Source: an uncultured Geobacteraceae bacterium (GTDB lineage Bacteria > Desulfobacterota > Desulfuromonadia > Geobacterales > Pseudopelobacteraceae). From it: DNA of 41,747 bases. Both the position numbers and the translations under genes were made by a program. Positions 9,240 to 17,757 of the stretch are shown here, piece after piece (positions within the stretch are counted from its first letter, which is position 1; each line of letters begins with the position of its first letter). Below the pieces are notes generated by a model. It did no database searches and was not told the origin of the DNA. It saw only the letters and a list, made by a program, of their open reading frames with translations. The DNA is taken from assembly GCA_903845365.1 (NCBI GenBank), contig CAIMXI010000102.1:1-41747 (forward strand), given 5' to 3'.

Positions 9240-10208
9240 TTACACATTGATAAAACGCTTGAGAGAGGTAAGACTGCCGACGAAGCCGAGAAGAACACCA
9301 GACAGCAGTAATCCGGAGATATACTCAACAGGAAGAAAACTCAAGCCGGAAGCAGCAGGATCAAAGGTAATAAAACTCCCGGCATTCTGAAGAAACGCTT
9401 CATAGATACCATACAACAGGGCGAGCGAGAGTAAGGAGCCGGCTAAACCCTGTATCAGGCCTTCGAGCAGGAATGGAGCTGAAATAAAAAAACGGGTCGC
9501 GCCAACAAGAGACATTACCTCCAATTCGTCTCGACGGGAATAAATCGTAAGCTTGATTGTATTTGAGACGATGAAGATGACGGCAATCACCAGAAAACCA
9601 CCCAAGAGGGCGCCAAGAAGCCTCATGAAATTCAGGAAAGAGTTGAAACGACGCACCCACTCTTCGCCATACTGTACTTCTGTAATTCCTTGAATCTGTT
9701 TGAGTTTAGTGACGATGTTTTCAACGGAGTCCGTTTCACGGTGCGTACTATTCAAAGCAATTTCAAATGAAGTGGGCAATATTTCAGAACGCACTCCTTC
9801 AAGAAGTGTTTCCTGGCCGCGTAATCTCACCTTGAAGCGTTTAAGAGCCTCATCGCGCGTTACATAATTGACACGTAAGACGCCGGAAAGCGCTGATATT
9901 TTTTCACGAAACGAGGACTGCTCCTGCCCGGTCAGCTCTTTGTCAAAATAAACGGTTACCTGAACCCGCTCGCTCCAGTTTTCTACTGCACTTTCAAGGT
10001 TCACAAAAATAAGCAGAAAGAGGGAGACTATCAACAGCGCCAGAGTGATGGTTCCAATCGTAACAGCATTTACAAAAACATTCTGGCGAATATTAGATAT
10101 AGCCCGGGTCAGGAAGAAGCCGACTCTGCCGCCAAAAACATCACTTTCAAGCGTGGGACGCCTATATATCCTGGCAGTCCCGGAAGTTTTCTTTTTCCAC
10201 TTGCTCAA
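9240..10208 (-). CDS. ftsX: Cell division ABC-type permease FtsX
   Basis: 322 aa, starting with TTG at 10208 behind an AAAGGGGAAA ribosome binding site that lies inside the end of ftsE (47-bp overlap). No downstream in-frame start precedes the first membrane segment. Four hydrophobic segments are visible: TM1 at about residues 48-72, then three in the C-terminal half (about 190-322) within the FtsX/MacB permease domain. Between TM1 and TM2 is the periplasmic domain (about 75-185) that recruits EnvC in known systems. FtsEX uses ATP hydrolysis to switch on peptidoglycan amidases at the septum. Confidence 0.93.
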   Translation of the reverse strand: MSKWKKKTSGTARIYRRPTLESDVFGGRVGFFLTRAISNIRQNVFVNAVTIGTITLALLIVSLFLLIFVNLESAVENWSERVQVTVYFDKELTGQEQSSFREKISALSGVLRVNYVTRDEALKRFKVRLRGQETLLEGVRSEILPTSFEIALNSTHRETDSVENIVTKLKQIQGITEVQYGEEWVRRFNSFLNFMRLLGALLGGFLVIAVIFIVSNTIKLTIYSRRDELEVMSLVGATRFFISAPFLLEGLIQGLAGSLLSLALLYGIYEAFLQNAGSFITFDPAASGLSFLPVEYISGLLLSGVLLGFVGSLTSLKRFINV

Positions 10209-10854
10209 CGATTTCCCCTTTGTTCAAAGTAATGAGGCGCATATGGCTCTGTTCGATCAGACGACGGTCGTGCGTTGCAACGACAACGGTCGTACCACGA
10301 ATATTTGCCTCTTTAAAAATATTAAGAATCTGATTTTTGTTAGCGTCATCAAGATTTCCTGTCGGTTCGTCAGCAAGAAGTATTTTCGGGTCATTGACCA
10401 GCGCCCGAGCCAGAGCAACACGCTGTTGTTCGCCGCCGGAAAGTCGCTCCGTTATAAGATCGTATTTGGAATCAATTTCCATCTGTTTGAGGATGTGCAT
10501 GGTCTTCTTACCGATATCCCTCCTGCCCCACCCCAAAACTTCCAGTGTTATTGCAACATTTTCAAAGACGGTACGGCTATGCAGCAGCTTGAAGTCCTGA
10601 AAAACCACTCCGATTGAGCGGCGCAGCAACGGTATCTGAGACCGTTTCAGGCTGGTAATGTTCTGGCCATCAACCAGAACCTCCCCACTATTCGGGGTTA
10701 GCGCCCCGTAGAGAAGACGGAGAAGCGTTGTTTTCCCGGCGCCGGAAGTACCGGTCAGAAAGACAAACTCACCCTTACCAATTTTAAGGTTGATATTATG
10801 CAACGCAGCAGCTTCCTGCTGGTAGGCAAGCGTCACATCGTGTAGTTGGATCAT
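10162..10854 (-). CDS. ftsE: Cell division ATP-binding protein FtsE
   Basis: 230 aa, the normal length for FtsE. Walker A is GTSGAGKTT (35-43), the Q-loop is in VVFQDFKLL, the ABC signature is LSGGEQQR, Walker B is ILLADEPTG, and the switch His is in VVATHD. It is the cytoplasmic ATPase of the FtsEX complex. The ATG at 10854 lies 4 bp after the stop of the GspG-like pseudopilin gene, so it appears to be co-transcribed with the secretion genes. That is an uncommon partner for ftsE outside Geobacter-like genomes. Confidence 0.95.
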   Translation of the reverse strand: MIQLHDVTLAYQQEAAALHNINLKIGKGEFVFLTGTSGAGKTTLLRLLYGALTPNSGEVLVDGQNITSLKRSQIPLLRRSIGVVFQDFKLLHSRTVFENVAITLEVLGWGRRDIGKKTMHILKQMEIDSKYDLITERLSGGEQQRVALARALVNDPKILLADEPTGNLDDANKNQILNIFKEANIRGTTVVVATHDRRLIEQSHMRLITLNKGEIVEQVEKENFRDCQDI

Positions 10855-10858
10855 AGTG

Positions 10859-11293
10859 CTACCACTCTTTATATGGCGTGTTGGTCGAAGGGCTTATCTT
10901 GTCTGAACCACTCTTAACATCGTATACTTTGCCAGGATCATTTGTGCTGCCAGTTGAACCGGTGCCACCTGGACTATCAGATTTATCCGATGTCGGCGGG
11001 GCAACAGGCTCCCATGTGTCATTTTTACTGGTAATAGGGTCTTTAGGAATTTCACGCATATAACCTTTTGACTTCAACTCTTCTATCGTATCGGGATATT
11101 TACCCTGATCGGCATAAAACTGATCAATGGTATTTCTAAAATTATATAGGGTTTCCCGCAACACCGCCTCTCGCGCTTTTATGATTCCCCACTGGTAATT
11201 TGGCACGGCAACAGCGGCCAGAATACCGATAATCGAAACAACAATCAACAGCTCAATCAGGGTAAAGCCACGGCAATCACGTGTACGACGCAT
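10859..11293 (-). CDS. gspG: GspG/type IV-like pseudopilin
   Basis: 144 aa from the ATG at 11293. The prepilin leader is MRRTRDCRG, cut before FTLIELLIVVSIIGILAAVAV, with Glu at +5 of the mature protein. The GspG-like N-terminal helix continues into YNFRNTIDQFYADQGKYPDTIEELKSKGY, a typical major pseudopilin pattern, then a Gly/Ser/Thr-rich loop and a VYDVKSG ending. The ORF stays open upstream to 11482, but that would overlap the previous gene and give an implausibly long leader. A GTG at 11338 is possible but less likely. Geobacter sulfurreducens has a comparable pseudopilin, OxpG, needed for metal-oxide reduction; equivalence is not shown here. Confidence 0.85.
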   Translation of the reverse strand: MRRTRDCRGFTLIELLIVVSIIGILAAVAVPNYQWGIIKAREAVLRETLYNFRNTIDQFYADQGKYPDTIEELKSKGYMREIPKDPITSKNDTWEPVAPPTSDKSDSPGGTGSTGSTNDPGKVYDVKSGSDKISPSTNTPYKEW

Positions 11294-11342
11294 TTCTGCA
11301 CAATTGGAAGAGGAATTTTGTTTGTCGGGAAAGTTCACATTA

Positions 11343-11831
11343 TTACCATTGATTGTATTTAGTCCCATCCATCGCCGTATCAGTTTGTGGGGCATAAACA
11401 TCATAGACATCATCGCCACACCAGCTTGAAGAATCTGGCTCATCCTTATAGCAGCGCAGCTCCCAGCCCCACTGTTTCTCATCTGTCGAGCTTTTCGGAT
11501 CCATAGGATTCAGAACCGGACGCCTCAGAAATTTAACCTTACCAACTTTTACATCACCGAAATCATGACCGTCAACCAGCTCCTGAAGCTCTTTCGGATA
11601 GCCACTGCCAGTTTTCAAGGGGCCCGCAGGGATCTTATCAAAGGTTTTCCGGTAATCTTCGAGAGCAATACGTATGATGCGAAGATTCCTCTTTAGTTCA
11701 ATTTCTTTTGATCTGACTGCTGTATTGCGGATTAGCGGCATCACGCCGGCAGCAAGAATACCGAGAATGGTGATTGTCACAATCAATTCAATAAGTGATA
11801 TCCCGGTGTCTGTTTTCAAATAACGCAACAT
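11343..11831 (-). CDS. Type II secretion/type IV pilus-like pseudopilin (second)
   Basis: 162 aa from the ATG at 11831, nine bases past the previous stop. Leader MLRYLKTDTG, then ISLIELIVTITILGILAAGVM: Glu is at +5, but the mature N-terminus is Ile rather than the usual Phe/Met. The helix continues RNTAVRSKEIELKRNLRIIRIALEDYRKTFDKIP, as in GspG-like pilins, followed by a C-terminal region with two Cys that could form a disulphide (CYKDE and WCGDD). It ends ALMDGTKYNQW-like with an aromatic C-terminus, as do its two neighbours. It presumably packs in the same pseudopilus. A TTG at 11846 overlapping the upstream gene is an alternative start. Confidence 0.82.
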   Translation of the reverse strand: MLRYLKTDTGISLIELIVTITILGILAAGVMPLIRNTAVRSKEIELKRNLRIIRIALEDYRKTFDKIPAGPLKTGSGYPKELQELVDGHDFGDVKVGKVKFLRRPVLNPMDPKSSTDEKQWGWELRCYKDEPDSSSWCGDDVYDVYAPQTDTAMDGTKYNQW

Positions 11832-11839
11832 TATATGGC

Positions 11840-12499
11840 CTACCAACTTTCGTGATACGCTCTATAAATTTTAGAGTGATCATTATTGGAGTCAGCAATA
11901 AATCGCCATTTGCTGTACCTGGCTGACGTCATGTTTTGAAAACCCGCAGATGTGGAATTCTGAAAAACTTCAAGTGCGGTGTCCTTAAAATATATCTTTA
12001 ATGGGTGCCCTTCACTTTTACTGGCAACCCCGATTATGGCGCCACTTTGACTCCCAGGATTCTCTGAAAATTTATTTGTAGTATTATTTTTAATTCCCCT
12101 GATAATTGTCCATTCTTTGCCGGTCATGGGATCCTGATAGATTTTAAGTTTTGCACAGTCAGGAGCGCACATAGGATTCTTGTCATCAACTTCCACTGCA
12201 TAGTGCTGAGGTAAAAAACGCATCTTTGTAAGTGAGGATGGAGCCAGTAACAAATCTTTTAAGTCTGTGATCTGGGGACGCAGCTTCGGTGGTACACCCG
12301 GTATGGTATAATTTGGGTTATACCAGTTTTCAATCGCCTCTTTAATCTGACTCCCTCTGAACAACAGCTCTTTCTCCAGTTCCCGCTGCCTGATAGTTTT
12401 CCACGACTGCCCCACCATACCAAGCATGATTCCCATAATCATCACAATAGTCAGAGCCAAAATGTAGGTAAAACCATTTTGATTCGTGAGGTATTTCAT
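11840..12499 (-). CDS. Pseudopilin lacking the +5 glutamate (minor/tip-type)
   Basis: 219 aa from the ATG at 12499, which overlaps the secretin stop as TGATG. Leader MKYLTNQNG, then FTYILALTIVMIMGIMLGMVG: a proper prepilin peptidase site, but position +5 is Leu, not Glu. Lack of Glu5 is known for GspK-type tip pseudopilins, although this one is shorter than typical GspK. The C-terminal part contains a Cys pair (PMCAPDCAK) and shows no family I can name. The third gene in a run of three pseudopilins, it could be the initiating or tip subunit; this is inference from the missing Glu5. Confidence 0.8.
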   Translation of the reverse strand: MKYLTNQNGFTYILALTIVMIMGIMLGMVGQSWKTIRQRELEKELLFRGSQIKEAIENWYNPNYTIPGVPPKLRPQITDLKDLLLAPSSLTKMRFLPQHYAVEVDDKNPMCAPDCAKLKIYQDPMTGKEWTIIRGIKNNTTNKFSENPGSQSGAIIGVASKSEGHPLKIYFKDTALEVFQNSTSAGFQNMTSARYSKWRFIADSNNDHSKIYRAYHESW

Positions 12500-14925
12500 C
12501 AACGGATATCCACCGCCGTGCTGAAGGGAAGGATGTTCAAGGCCGCTCCATTTGATGCGGTGAACATGCTGCTTTTGAAGGCAAAACTTGCAGGCCCCTT
12601 ATTTTTTGCCTTGAATACCACCGTTGCGAGCGTACCGCCGCCAGAGACGCCGCTGCCTCCCGAAGATCGAACCACTGTAACATTCACCGTCCCGGCAGCA
12701 GCATCGGCCCTACCGCTGAAAGACGCAGATTTGCCGTCACTCTTTAGCAAAGCACCCTCGCTTATTGATACAAATTCGACAAAAGCCGGGTCGTAGGTAA
12801 GTACAAACGGGGCATTGGCAAGATCTTTCACATCACTGATTTTAATATCAAGGCTGAACTGTTGTCCTGCAGGTACGAACGAAGGCGCTGCAATCTGCAG
12901 GAGACTTCGCTGAATTACAGCAGGAACAGGTATGGAGGGTGCGGGCGGTGCGGAAGATGGCGGAAGAATCGCCGCCGGAGCAGGCGCAGCAGGCTTTTTG
13001 GTAGTAGTCACAGAAGGAGTTTTATTCTCATCCCCTTTTGTGACGGCGCCCTCAAATTCCGGTTCCAGATCAAATGATGAGAGCGCCCTGACAAGTGACG
13101 GATGATCTTCTTTGCCGGAGACAAACGAGGCGAGACCCGGAAGCGGAACCGGGACTCCTCTCACCAGTCGTGGGGTAATAGCCAGCATCAATTCAGTTTT
13201 GTCTTTTGATGAATTTGTATTCGTAAATAGCGACCCTAAGAGAGGCAGGTCACTCAACAGAAATACCTTGCTCTTGTCGTTGTTTGCCGAGCGTTGAATA
13301 AGTCCGCCGATAACACTCGTTTCGCCATCCTTGAGACTGAGGACTGTATCCAGGTTCCGAGTGCCGATAGTGACAACAGTTGTTGCACTATCTTTCCCAC
13401 CAACTGTCTCTTTCGTAATTATAGAACTTACCTCAAGAGAGAGCTTGATCGATATTTCGTTGTTAAGCTGAATATTCGGCTCAGCATTGACCTTTACACC
13501 GACATCTACATAAGAGACGTTAACCTGAGACTGAGTACCGGCCAAGGTTGTTGTTGTCGTTATCGGCACCCTGGTGCCGACGTTGAATTTGGCTTTTTCC
13601 TTGTTTTTGACTCTGATTTTGGGGTTTGACAGCACTTCTCCATTAGCAAGCGTTTTGCCGAAATTAAATGTCATGTTCGGCACAGTTACGTAGCCGCCAT
13701 AGCCGTTTACAGAGAATGCCTTAACAAGATTTGTAATATCTCCAGGGACGGTGGTAGTTACAGAACCGGTTGCTGTTGTAACAGTTGCACCAGCAAGGCT
13801 AGTTGACAATAATTTATTATTGGGTGTCGGTGAAAACATGCCGAGCTGAACGTTGTAATTACTCAATAATAATCCTAAGTTCTCCGCATTTTTATCACTT
13901 ATTTCAACTATTTCAACATCAAGCACAACCTCTGCTTCAGGCATATCATTGGCATCAAGAATTTTTTCTACAACTGCGACAACGTCTTCCGTGTCCCTCA
14001 CCACTAATGAATTCGAATCTTCGTTCACATAAACCTTACGTACCTGAATCATGGTACGAATAAGGTTGATTGCTTTTTTTGCCTCCATGTAATTGAGGTG
14101 AAACGTACGGAGCACCAAATCCTCGTACTGTTTGCTCTTATCCGGTGAATTCATGTATACGAGCATGGTTGTTTCATTGAGGTTTTTTGTGCTCAGCTTG
14201 TTCATATCGCAAAGCAGATCAAGCGCCTGCTGGAACGAAGCGTTTTCAAGCAGGACAGTAATGGGCAAATCTTTAACCCCGTCGTCGAAAACAAAATTAA
14301 CTCCGGAAAGCTGCGACAGGATTTTAAACACATCCTTCATTTTGGCATCTTTAAACTTCAGGGTAATCGGCTTGTTCGATACAAGTCGTAATTCAAAACC
14401 ATCAAGCTTACTCTTGCGCAATTTGGCAATACGTTCAACTGCAGCCTTAAACTCGGCGTTTTCCGGGAAAAGTTCGGCTGCCCTCAAAAATTGTCGATGG
14501 GCATCTTTCAACTTGTTCCCTTTTTCAAAATCGCGCCCCTCTGTGTAAGCCAGTTGTGCGTTCTTGTATCTTGTGTAAGTCTCAATCTGCTGCGCAAAAC
14601 GAGCCTGAGTCGGATCAATCCCCTGAGCAGCCTGTAGTTCTACCAAAGCATCAACATAGTTCCCCTTTGCGACAAGATTCATCCCCTGCTGATACCGCTG
14701 TTCCGCAGCCTTCACACGGTTATGGAAAAAACGGATCCGTGATTCGCCTACCGTTGGATCGATTTTAAATGAATCGGCATAACGATACATCGCCTCTTCA
14801 AATCTCCCCTCCGACTCCAGCTTTTCTGCCGCCTGAAAGGAGCGTGTCGCTGGTGAGGCACATGCCGCAAGCAGGCCGATAACGATGAAAAAGAGACCAT
14901 GTGAAACAAGATTCAAGTAGCGCAT
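12499..14925 (-). CDS. gspD: Secretin lipoprotein (GspD/PilQ-like) with TPR repeats and C-terminal cohesin-like domain
   Basis: 808 aa. A lipobox LAAC (Cys22) marks an outer-membrane lipoprotein. TPR-like helices (about 30-170) precede an N0/STN domain (about 178-260), a secretin N1-type domain (about 270-335, with NSLVVRDT) and the secretin core (about 330-590, with VLSNPKIRVKNKEKA, VPITTTTT and LPLLGSLF). It forms the outer-membrane channel of a T2SS/T4P-like machine. A Thr/Pro/Ala-rich linker (about 630-670) then leads to a 130-residue beta-rich module (about 675-808: LDIKISDVKDLANAPFVLTYDP, AAGTVNVT, LATVVFKAKNKG) that reads as a cohesin fold. The ATG at 14925 follows GAGGAG. The cohesin-like tail is unusual for a secretin and would face the periplasm or the pore exit. 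Confidence 0.88.
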   Translation of the reverse strand: MRYLNLVSHGLFFIVIGLLAACASPATRSFQAAEKLESEGRFEEAMYRYADSFKIDPTVGESRIRFFHNRVKAAEQRYQQGMNLVAKGNYVDALVELQAAQGIDPTQARFAQQIETYTRYKNAQLAYTEGRDFEKGNKLKDAHRQFLRAAELFPENAEFKAAVERIAKLRKSKLDGFELRLVSNKPITLKFKDAKMKDVFKILSQLSGVNFVFDDGVKDLPITVLLENASFQQALDLLCDMNKLSTKNLNETTMLVYMNSPDKSKQYEDLVLRTFHLNYMEAKKAINLIRTMIQVRKVYVNEDSNSLVVRDTEDVVAVVEKILDANDMPEAEVVLDVEIVEISDKNAENLGLLLSNYNVQLGMFSPTPNNKLLSTSLAGATVTTATGSVTTTVPGDITNLVKAFSVNGYGGYVTVPNMTFNFGKTLANGEVLSNPKIRVKNKEKAKFNVGTRVPITTTTTLAGTQSQVNVSYVDVGVKVNAEPNIQLNNEISIKLSLEVSSIITKETVGGKDSATTVVTIGTRNLDTVLSLKDGETSVIGGLIQRSANNDKSKVFLLSDLPLLGSLFTNTNSSKDKTELMLAITPRLVRGVPVPLPGLASFVSGKEDHPSLVRALSSFDLEPEFEGAVTKGDENKTPSVTTTKKPAAPAPAAILPPSSAPPAPSIPVPAVIQRSLLQIAAPSFVPAGQQFSLDIKISDVKDLANAPFVLTYDPAFVEFVSISEGALLKSDGKSASFSGRADAAAGTVNVTVVRSSGGSGVSGGGTLATVVFKAKNKGPASFAFKSSMFTASNGAALNILPFSTAVDIR

Positions 14926-15133
14926 TTAGTGCGTCTCCTCGTAATTAAAAGACTTAATCCTAGAAAAAGCATTTGAAACACGGAGAAACGGAGAACACGG
15001 AGTAAAATCTGAGAGTTATAGACTTAAACACTGCTTTTAAGATTCACCCTAAAGGAATAGGTTTTTGTTGTCTTAAACCTTTGATTTCTCTGTGTTCTCC
15101 GTTTCTCCGTGTTATTTAACAGCCGTTTTTTGG
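14926..15133. other. 208-bp gap inside the secretion cluster, dominated by an inverted repeat
   Basis: This gap separates the PilP/GspC-like gene from the secretin gene and is the only sizeable break in an otherwise tightly packed block. It contains the long inverted repeat described separately and no ORF. It may split the cluster into two transcription units. I see no clear -35/-10 pair for the secretin gene. Confidence 0.6.
14977..15113. repeat. Long inverted repeat with CACGGAG-type arms
   Basis: Left arm 14977-15002 and right arm 15088-15113 are reverse complements over 26 bp with one mismatch, separated by 85 nt. Within each arm the octamer ACACGGAG occurs twice, around AAACGGAGA. Similar CGGAGAA-type intergenic repeats are scattered in many bacterial genomes, so this is likely one copy of a dispersed family. 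In RNA it would form a long stem. Confidence 0.85.
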
Positions 15134-15736
15134 TTAATTAGTCGTAGAAAGCGATCGGTTCTCTAGGAGTGGAATAACAATTTCATCTCCGGTATCGGTC
15201 ACCGTTAACGTTAAAGCCTGATCAGAAATTTCGGTCGCCTGATAGCGACCGGCAATTTTATCCCCTTTTTTAACCAGCAGGATATCTTGATCTTTACTGA
15301 GAAAAATTGTTCTAACTGCTCCTTTTTTCAAAAACCCCAAAAAAGTGAAGCGCGCAAGAGGAGCCGCTTCAGGCTGAACAATCGCCGGCTGTACCGGAGG
15401 CAAAGCTGGCACGATTTTAGGCGGTGGTATAAGCGCCACCGCTTTTTGTTTCTTCACTTTCAGTTCATCAACGAAAATCGGCCTGAAAATATTACGGCGA
15501 TACCCTTTGAAAGTTTCAGTTTCCACGTCAAGCAGCTCTATATGCAGCTTTGTGCCGTCATCCACGACTCGACCAGTTTTTTCTTTAGCTGTAACAACCG
15601 GTTTTCGTGCCGCAGGCGATGGTTTATTGGGCGGCGTACTGACTGTTTTCAGTCGTGGTATTGCACTATAGCTCCAGAGCGAAGCAACCGCGAACAGTAT
15701 CACCAGGACGAACAGTATCAGGCGTTGGCGGTTCAT
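15134..15736 (-). CDS. PilP/GspC-like inner-membrane protein of the secretion system
   Basis: 200 aa. One N-terminal membrane segment (about residues 5-25), a Pro-rich linker (about 35-50), and a periplasmic region. A second Pro-rich stretch (about 100-125) precedes a small C-terminal beta domain (FTFLGFLKKGAVRTIFLSKDQDILLVKKGDKIAGRYQATEIS) that resembles the homology-region fold of GspC/PilP. In known systems this part contacts the secretin N0 domain. The ATG overlaps the stop of the PilO-like gene (ATGA), and it is the last gene before the 208-bp gap and the secretin. Sequence identity to a specific family is weak, so the call rests largely on position and domain plan. Confidence 0.65.
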   Translation of the reverse strand: MNRQRLILFVLVILFAVASLWSYSAIPRLKTVSTPPNKPSPAARKPVVTAKEKTGRVVDDGTKLHIELLDVETETFKGYRRNIFRPIFVDELKVKKQKAVALIPPPKIVPALPPVQPAIVQPEAAPLARFTFLGFLKKGAVRTIFLSKDQDILLVKKGDKIAGRYQATEISDQALTLTVTDTGDEIVIPLLENRSLSTTN

Positions 15737-16278
15737 GCCCCACCCCTGAGGTACAGAGTCAGGTGTACATTCATGACAACATTTTCCACATACAGGTCAC
15801 TGTTTGAAAAAGAAACTGTGTCAACAAGAACCAGCTCCTTACTCTGTTGAAGGTCTGAGAGATAACTTTTTACGCCGGCGTAGCTACCACTGACGGAGAG
15901 GGTCATCTGATAGGAGAGCAACGGTTCTTCCTTAAGCTGCTCCGGCTTGTAACTTATTGCGCCAACAGCAACATTGCAGGCGTCCGCAGCTTCAAGTAAC
16001 TCACTAAGAATTCTTGCAAATTCGCGTTTCTCCGGTATGGCAGCTTTCAATTTTTCAAGGTCGGCGGCACCCTGCTTATACAGAGCGTCAGCATCCATCT
16101 TACCGGAACGGGCTTGCTTCTGGCGCAAGCTACTCCACTTTGTCTGCAGCGAAATAATTGAAGGAAGCTGATAGACCGATATCACTACAGTAAGGGCGAC
16201 GTTAAGCAGCAACATGGCTGCAATTATGCTCAACAGTCGCCATTTTTGCCGGACTATTTCAATAGCGAGCTGTTGCAT
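15733..16278 (-). CDS. PilO/GspM-like inner-membrane protein
   Basis: 181 aa. A short cytoplasmic start, one membrane helix (about residues 17-38), a coiled-coil stretch (about 43-75) and a C-terminal ferredoxin-like domain (SYQMTLSVSGSYAGVKSYLSDLQQSKELVLVDTVSFS), the pattern of PilO and GspM. These proteins form the inner-membrane alignment platform together with PilN/GspL. The ATG at 16278 overlaps the stop of the PilN-like gene (TGATG); a GTG one codon earlier is an alternative. Synteny with PilM- and PilN-like genes strongly supports the call. Confidence 0.78.
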   Translation of the reverse strand: MQQLAIEIVRQKWRLLSIIAAMLLLNVALTVVISVYQLPSIISLQTKWSSLRQKQARSGKMDADALYKQGAADLEKLKAAIPEKREFARILSELLEAADACNVAVGAISYKPEQLKEEPLLSYQMTLSVSGSYAGVKSYLSDLQQSKELVLVDTVSFSNSDLYVENVVMNVHLTLYLRGGA

Positions 16279-16814
16279 CACTCGACTACCTTGCAGGAAA
16301 TCGTAAACTGAACGCCGTGCGTTTTATCGTCAACAGCAATATTCTGATGTGAGAGGAGCAGAACATTCGAAAAGTTTTTCGACGCTTCCAGCCTTTCAAC
16401 ATACTGCTGCAGTTTCTTAAAGGAGAGTGCGCGGCCATCAAGTTTCCACGCCTCATCTTTTTTATCCGGAGTGAGCGATGACAGCGAGATCCCTTCAGGT
16501 GTGGAATTTTCAAACTGCTCCAGTTTCTTCAGCCAGTTTGAACTTTTACGATCAATGATATCATTATAAAACCGGATTCGAGCTTTTTGACGAGTGAATT
16601 CCGTTTCGGAAATGCCGCCCGGTTTCATGACAAATTTACTTTCAAGAGCAGCGATTTCAGATATTAATCGACTCTGCTCACCCATATTGGAAGATATGCC
16701 CATAACATTCCAGGCAGTGAGGAGTAGCAGAAGAGCAATAACAGCGAAAGCAACCCTGTTGATCAAGCGGTTGTCAAGATAGGTGCGCGTTGCCAGATTT
16801 ATAGTATAGCGCAT
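16278..16814 (-). CDS. PilN/GspL C-terminal-like inner-membrane protein
   Basis: 178 aa from the ATG at 16814, which overlaps the PilM-like stop. The N-terminus RYTINLATRTYLDNR is the typical PilN cytoplasmic segment (INLxxR), which binds PilM in type IV pilus systems. One membrane helix (about residues 21-42), a coiled coil (about 48-90) and a periplasmic ferredoxin-like domain (ISLSSLTPDKKDEAWKLDGRA, FSNVLLLSHQN) follow. It is expected to pair with the PilO-like protein encoded downstream. The start TTG at 16820 is possible but less likely. Confidence 0.78.
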   Translation of the reverse strand: MRYTINLATRTYLDNRLINRVAFAVIALLLLLTAWNVMGISSNMGEQSRLISEIAALESKFVMKPGGISETEFTRQKARIRFYNDIIDRKSSNWLKKLEQFENSTPEGISLSSLTPDKKDEAWKLDGRALSFKKLQQYVERLEASKNFSNVLLLSHQNIAVDDKTHGVQFTISCKVVE

Positions 16815-17740
16815 CAGCAACTCCCGAGAGCAGCACCGATGGCGGCGGTGCAGGGAAATAGCCGTACCTGGTCGCCCGGCGCAAAATTACCAGGCTGAAC
16901 TACGCCCTTTGTCTCCAGTAGGGTAGGCACCGATCCGGCCAAGTCGGATACCATTGCCAGAAAAGTTTGAGCCACCTCAGGTGCTGCAACAGAGAAAATT
17001 GACTGCAGCGGTTGATCAGGGTGCCGCTCTTTATACACCAGCAATGAGCTGCTGATTTCCATATATACTCTGCTGTCAGTGGCCGCTATCCCTGGGAGAT
17101 CTTTGCTGCGGATAAATTCAGGTACCCCTGCGACAAAGGCCACCACCGACAGGGTCGATCCATAAAATGAGATCAAAATACAATCACTCCGAAGCGACAG
17201 CCGACTATCAAAAAGGCGACAAATGTTTAATGTATTACAGGCAATTCCGGCAGGTGAGAGTCCGGCTTTTGTAATCAGCTCTTCATATTGCGAAATGACT
17301 GTCCGTGAAGCTACTGCCACCAAAAGGGCAAGGTCACCATTCTCACGAACGGCCAACTGCTGATAATCGAGATGGGTATCGGCGCTGTCAAACGGAATAC
17401 TTTTCTTGAGCTTCCAGCGAATCAGATCTTTTGCTTCCTGGCGGCTCTTGAAGCGCCCTTCATAATCCAGAAGCATAATCCTGCAGACGCCGTCAGGCAA
17501 AGAGACCGCAACCCGTGTTGATTTGGAGAGTAGTTGACTGTGAGCCGACTTCAGTCCGGATACGAATGAATCCGGATCAACAATATTCTGCTCTCTAAGT
17601 GACATCTGCAATGTGTGCGGTGGAAAAATGGCGCTGGAAACACGCTCAACCCTGGGTGATGTCGCTGAACCACCGGTCAAGGCGCAGATCACGCCCCCAT
17701 TGTTAATTTCGACACCGATTAGATTACTGGCAAACAACAT
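16814..17740 (-). CDS. PilM/GspL-cytoplasmic-like actin-fold assembly protein
   Basis: 308 aa, no membrane segment. The start LIGVEINNGGVICAL and the later LPDGVCRIMLLDYE, DLIRWKLKKSIPFD and GLSPAGIACNTLNICRLF are the landmarks of PilM and the cytoplasmic half of GspL, actin-like proteins that link the ATPase to the inner-membrane platform. The conserved PilM element linking W-x-x-x-K-x-I-P-F is intact. The ATG at 17740 follows AGGATGAG. It lies 17 bp after gspE and overlaps the PilN-like gene, giving the order gspF-gspE-pilM-pilN-pilO-pilP, so the system mixes T2SS-like ATPase and pilus-like platform genes. Confidence 0.8.
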   Translation of the reverse strand: MLFASNLIGVEINNGGVICALTGGSATSPRVERVSSAIFPPHTLQMSLREQNIVDPDSFVSGLKSAHSQLLSKSTRVAVSLPDGVCRIMLLDYEGRFKSRQEAKDLIRWKLKKSIPFDSADTHLDYQQLAVRENGDLALLVAVASRTVISQYEELITKAGLSPAGIACNTLNICRLFDSRLSLRSDCILISFYGSTLSVVAFVAGVPEFIRSKDLPGIAATDSRVYMEISSSLLVYKERHPDQPLQSIFSVAAPEVAQTFLAMVSDLAGSVPTLLETKGVVQPGNFAPGDQVRLFPCTAAIGAALGSC

Positions 17741-17757
17741 GACTCATCCTGTTCCGG

